From assembly GCF_001689125.2 (NCBI RefSeq), contig NZ_CP015405.2:1331001-1395000 (forward strand): a stretch of 64,000 bases of DNA, given 5' to 3'. How positions within the stretch are numbered: position 1 is the stretch's first letter; each line of letters opens with the position of its first letter. Of this stretch, positions 60,719 to 64,000 are shown piece after piece. The translations under genes and the position numbers were made by a program. The notes below the pieces were generated by a model. It was not told where the DNA came from. It saw only the letters and a program-made list of their open reading frames with translations, and searched no databases. This DNA comes from Blautia pseudococcoides (lineage in GTDB: Bacteria > Bacillota > Clostridia > Lachnospirales > Lachnospiraceae).

Positions 60719-62683
60719 TTGGAGAATTATACCAAGTATAAGCTGAAGGGGAATGAAGAACTGGCTTCATTACTGGCCCACAAGGATAAGCTGTTCGTCA
60801 TTGCCTGCAACAAGTGCTTCAAGGAATTTGAGACCATTGACGAACCAGATTGCGGTGAATTTGAAAAAATTGCTGCCGAACATGGAAAAACAGTCACTGG
60901 CAGCGCAAAGGTTGATTTTTTGTGCAACAAAACCCAGACTGGGAACAAATTACAGGATATGATTCCTGAAGGCACGGAGCATGTTTTTGTGATATCCTGC
61001 GGTCTGGGTATTCAGACAGTTGCAGATATGGCAGAGGTACCTGTATATGCGGCCAGCAATTCATTGAATTATACAGGACATCACGGCATGGCACTGACCC
61101 AAAAGCGCTGTGATGCGTGTGCCCAGTGTTACCTGAATGTCACCGGCGGGGTCTGTCCAATCGTTGACTGCTCAAAGAGTCTGGTAAACGGACAGTGCGG
61201 CGGCGCAAAGAATGGAAAATGCGAAGTGGATCCCAACAAAGACTGCGCCTGGGAAAAAATCAATAAAAAGCTGGAAAAGCAGGGCCGTCTTGAAGAGTTT
61301 TTGAATCAGCCGGTTCAGGTACGCGATTATTCAAAAATTAATTTTAAAATTATTAATGACTATGTGAAATCCATCCGTGAGGAAAGGTTCGCAGGCTACT
61401 ATGGTGGCGTTCATCCGTCAGAGCGTAAAGAATTCAGTGAGCATATTACGCTTAAAAGGTTCCCGGAGCCGAAGACGGTTGTCATTTCCATGTCACAGCA
61501 TTTAGGCGCTCCGGCAAATCCCATTGTAGAAGTGGGCGATACTGTAAAAGTGGGACAGAAGATTGGGGAAGCGGCAGGTTTTATCAGTGCTCCTGTTCAC
61601 TCCAGTGTCAGCGGAACCGTAGTTGCAGTTGAACCGCGCCTGCATGCCACAAGAGGCAGTGAGATGATGGCTGTAGTCATTGAATCAGATGGGAAAAATA
61701 CTCTGCACGAATCAGTAAAACCGAATAAAAGTTATGAAAGCCTCACATCGGACGAGATCATTGAGATTGTTCGTGAGGCCGGAATTGTAGGTATGGGAGG
61801 AGCTGGTTTCCCCACATCTGTTAAATTAAAACCAAACAAGCCAATTGAAGCTATCCTGCTGAACGGCTGTGAATGTGAACCGTTTCTGACGGCAGACCAC
61901 AGAGTGCTTCTGGAGTTTGCAGATGATATTCTTTATGGTCTTAAAGCAATGATGAAAACAGTAGACGCCGAGAAGGGTATTATCGTCATTGAGGACAATA
62001 AGCCGGATGCTGTTGCGCTTATGGAAGAAAAAACTGCTGACTGCGACAACCTCCAGGTTGTAGTGGCTAAGACAAAGTACCCTCAGGGTGCTGAAAAAAT
62101 GCTGATCAAGCGCGTTATGGGCAGACAGGTGCCACGAGGCGGCCTGCCTGCAGATGTAGGTGTTGTGGTGAGCAACATCAGTACCGTAAAGGCTGTTTCT
62201 GATGCAATTCAGAAAGGTATGCCGCTGATTGAACGTGTTGCGTCCGTGACCGGAGTGAAAATTAAAAATCCGGGCAATTATATCGTGAAGATCGGTACCA
62301 ATGTAAAAGATTTGATCGACTACTGCGGCGGAGTGACAGATGATGATGTTATGATCAAGATGGGTGGACCTATGATGGGATTTGCCCTTCCGGATTTAAA
62401 TGTGCCGATGATGAAAGGTTCCAATGGAATCATTGCCATAGATACGGACCAGACACAGGAAGTGGCGTGTATCAAATGCGGACGCTGTATGGATGTATGT
62501 CCAATGGAACTTTCTCCGCTGTATTTTGCCAAACTTGCAGATGAGCAGGATTGGGTAGGGATGCGTGACAGAAATGTCATGGACTGTGTTGAGTGCAGGT
62601 GCTGTGACTACATATGTTCCTCCAAGATTCCAATAGTCAGCAAGATCAAAGCCGGAAAAAATGCCATAAGGGGGATGAAGTGA
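60719..62683 (+). CDS. rnfC2: MetV-RnfC2 fusion: NADH-oxidising subunit of methylene-THF reductase
   Basis: Cytosolic iron-sulfur flavoprotein subunit, 654 residues from TTG 60719 (AAGGAAGGTGA upstream; the longer frame from 60683 has no ribosome site). Residues 8-200 are a MetV-like cysteine-rich domain with CDACAQCYLNVTGGVCP and NGKCEV. From about 235 it is RnfC-like: GGVHPSERKEF, the NADH/FMN-binding GMGGAGFPT (358-366), and two [4Fe-4S] motifs CIKCGRCMDVCP and CVECRCCDYIC (584-633). In Acetobacterium, RnfC2 passes NADH electrons to MetVF. It is followed by metV after one base. Confidence 0.85.
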   Translation: MENYTKYKLKGNEELASLLAHKDKLFVIACNKCFKEFETIDEPDCGEFEKIAAEHGKTVTGSAKVDFLCNKTQTGNKLQDMIPEGTEHVFVISCGLGIQTVADMAEVPVYAASNSLNYTGHHGMALTQKRCDACAQCYLNVTGGVCPIVDCSKSLVNGQCGGAKNGKCEVDPNKDCAWEKINKKLEKQGRLEEFLNQPVQVRDYSKINFKIINDYVKSIREERFAGYYGGVHPSERKEFSEHITLKRFPEPKTVVISMSQHLGAPANPIVEVGDTVKVGQKIGEAAGFISAPVHSSVSGTVVAVEPRLHATRGSEMMAVVIESDGKNTLHESVKPNKSYESLTSDEIIEIVREAGIVGMGGAGFPTSVKLKPNKPIEAILLNGCECEPFLTADHRVLLEFADDILYGLKAMMKTVDAEKGIIVIEDNKPDAVALMEEKTADCDNLQVVVAKTKYPQGAEKMLIKRVMGRQVPRGGLPADVGVVVSNISTVKAVSDAIQKGMPLIERVASVTGVKIKNPGNYIVKIGTNVKDLIDYCGGVTDDDVMIKMGGPMMGFALPDLNVPMMKGSNGIIAIDTDQTQEVACIKCGRCMDVCPMELSPLYFAKLADEQDWVGMRDRNVMDCVECRCCDYICSSKIPIVSKIKAGKNAIRGMK

Positions 62684-62684
62684 T

Positions 62685-63323
62685 ATGTTGATTACCCAAT
62701 TAAAATCAAAGGAAACTATCGTATCACTGGTGGACGGAAAAAAAGTCTTTGTCATTAACTGCCAGGGATGCAAAGAAGTTCATTTCCCTGAAAAAGAAGC
62801 CGAAGAATTCCAGAAGGAACTGGCTGAGGTTGGAAATGTGACCGGAATCATTACAACGGACTATATTTGTAATCCGGAAAATATGAAGCTGCGCCTTCAG
62901 AAACACAGAAGTGCCATTGATGCGGCAGATGTGGTACTGGTATTCTCCTGCGGTGTCGGTGTACAGACCATTGCCGAGTACCTGGAGGATAAAAAAGTAT
63001 GTGCAGCGTGTGATACATACCCCCTGCCGGGATTTCAGGGTGTAACCCCCTTAGAATATGACTGTGATCAGTGCGGTGAATGCTACCTGAATATCACAGG
63101 GGGGATTTGTCCGATCACTGCATGCTCCAAGAGCCTGGTCAACGGGCCTTGCGGCGGTACGAAAAACGGCAAATGCGAAGTGGACAGTGAAATGGAATGT
63201 GGCTGGGAGCGTATTTACAGACGGCTGGCACAGCTCGGACGTCTGGAAGAACTGAAATGCCCAGTTAAGATACGCAATTACGCGACTGATGATGAAGTGT
63301 CTAAACAAACAGAGAACTGTTAA
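62685..63323 (+). CDS. metV: Methylene-THF reductase subunit MetV
   Basis: Cysteine-rich iron-sulfur subunit of 212 residues that passes electrons to MetF in the methyl branch of the Wood-Ljungdahl pathway. It is the stand-alone version of the N-terminal domain of the preceding protein: CDQCGECYLNITGGICPITACS, SLVNGPCGGTKNGKCEV and WERIYRRLAQLGRLEEL align with it almost residue by residue (read as separate motifs). Other conserved Cys are in NCQGCKEV and YICNPEN. It begins one base after rnfC2, so they are coupled. Confidence 0.88.
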   Translation: MLITQLKSKETIVSLVDGKKVFVINCQGCKEVHFPEKEAEEFQKELAEVGNVTGIITTDYICNPENMKLRLQKHRSAIDAADVVLVFSCGVGVQTIAEYLEDKKVCAACDTYPLPGFQGVTPLEYDCDQCGECYLNITGGICPITACSKSLVNGPCGGTKNGKCEVDSEMECGWERIYRRLAQLGRLEELKCPVKIRNYATDDEVSKQTENC

Positions 63324-63330
63324 CATTCAT

Positions 63331-63357
63331 GTAACTAGGAAGGTACTGAATAGTTAC
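63331..63357. repeat. GTAACT hairpin element between metV and metF
   Basis: GTAACTA and TAGTTAC arms (63331-63337 and 63351-63357) enclose 13 bases containing GGTACTGAA. Read on the other strand it matches 51303-51329 at 23 of 27 positions, with a paired G-C to A-T change in the stem. It lies seven bases after the metV stop and may act in processing between the two cistrons. Confidence 0.6.
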
Positions 63358-63385
63358 AAATACATAATGATTAGGAGTAGGGTGA

Positions 63386-64000
63386 ATGAATATTAGCGAA
63401 TTATTTCAACGTGGTGAATTTGTAGTTTCTGCAGAAGTAGGACCGCCGAAAGGAATCAATATTGACCATCTTGTAGAAGAGGCAAAGACTTATCTGAGCG
63501 GCGTTACAGCAGTTAACGTAACAGATAACCAGTCTTCCGTTATGCGTCTTGGCTCTCTGGCCACATGTAAAGTTCTGAAAGATGAAGGGCTGACACCAAT
63601 CTATCAGTTGACCTGCCGTGACAGAAACCGTATCGCACTGCAGTCTGACCTTTTGAGCGCAGCTATGTTAGGAATCGAAAACCTGCTGCTGTTAACAGGT
63701 GACCATACAAAAATGGGAGATCATCCCCAGGCAAAACCTGTTTTCGACCTGGATTCCGTTTCCCTGATCCATACAGTGAAGCAGTTGGAATCAGGCTATG
63801 ATCTTGGAGGAAACGAACTGGTAGGCGAACCTCCAAAGTTTGCAAAAGGTGCAGTAGTATCACCGTGTAGTGATTCTGTAGATGCACAGCTTGCAAAAAT
63901 GGAACGAAAAGTTATGGCCGGCGCTGATTATTTCCAGACACAGGCAGTTTTTGAGCCTGAAAAATTCATATCATTTATGGAAAAAGCCAAACAGTTCGGA
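63386..64000 (+). CDS. metF: Methylene-tetrahydrofolate reductase MetF, N-terminal part (cut by window edge)
   Basis: Flavin-dependent TIM-barrel enzyme that reduces methylene-THF to methyl-THF. The frame from ATG 63386 (GGAGTAGGG upstream) stays open to base 64000, giving the first 205 of about 290-300 residues. Family motifs are clear: FVVSAEVGPPKG at the start (with the catalytic Glu), AVNVTDNQSSVMRLGSLA, LTCRDRNRIALQSDLL, NLLLLTGDH and DYFQTQAVF. As the third gene after rnfC2 and metV it completes the catalytic core of the acetogen-type MetVF-RnfC2 enzyme. Confidence 0.92.
   Translation, partial: MNISELFQRGEFVVSAEVGPPKGINIDHLVEEAKTYLSGVTAVNVTDNQSSVMRLGSLATCKVLKDEGLTPIYQLTCRDRNRIALQSDLLSAAMLGIENLLLLTGDHTKMGDHPQAKPVFDLDSVSLIHTVKQLESGYDLGGNELVGEPPKFAKGAVVSPCSDSVDAQLAKMERKVMAGADYFQTQAVFEPEKFISFMEKAKQFG

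Overview
The window looks like the chromosome of an acetogenic gut Lachnospiraceae, most like Blautia. The assignment is inferred from gene content, not from a marker gene. It holds a MetV/RnfC2/MetF methylene-THF reductase locus, a CooC-type nickel ATPase for CO dehydrogenase, a full ethanolamine (eut) microcompartment operon, a glycyl-radical hydroxyproline dehydratase, and many TTG or GTG starts behind strong AGGAGG sites. No rRNA, tRNA or CRISPR array was seen.

Region 1 (1-12.7 kb) is core housekeeping on the + strand: the pepD tail, an M23 peptidase, a RelQ-type alarmone synthetase, an RsmF-like rRNA methylase, two pseudouridine synthases, an HAD phosphatase, YgiQ, an SDR enzyme, LepB, RecU and RNase J. 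A 165-bp palindromic MITE-like element sits between two of these genes, and the RNase J leader carries a terminator and a second hairpin. Region 2 (12.7-20.5 kb) has a TetR regulator divergent from cooC, a group II intron-like RNA remnant, a complete Bce-type peptide-sensing and resistance module (regulator, kinase, ATPase, permease), and a UroD/MtaA-family methyltransferase on the - strand.

Region 3 (20.7-34.6 kb) is the eut operon in the order NuoE-like ferredoxin, eutG, S, P, A, B, C, L, E, M, T, D(pduL), a conserved unknown, N, H, Q, followed by an oppositely oriented SufB/SufD-like gene. Ethanolamine enters through EutH and is split by EutBC, which EutA and EutT keep active. Acetaldehyde goes to acetyl-CoA (EutE) and acetyl-phosphate (EutD), or to ethanol (EutG), inside a shell of EutS, L, M and N. 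Several enzymes carry short amphipathic helices that look like shell-targeting tags. No EutV/EutW regulator is in the window.

Region 4 (34.8-60.3 kb) is accessory and decaying. It has an unrecognised three-gene cluster, an AraC regulator, HypD with its activase, a MATE exporter, a MocR regulator with a sister aminotransferase, a MerR/serine hydrolase pair, a UvrA-like ATPase, a xenobiotic acetyltransferase, a double-MerR regulator with an ABC exporter, Ogt, HxlR and small DUF proteins. At least seven broken genes lie among them. Region 5 (60.7-64 kb) opens the methyl-branch locus of the Wood-Ljungdahl pathway: a MetV-RnfC2 fusion, a free MetV and the 5' part of metF, which runs off the end.
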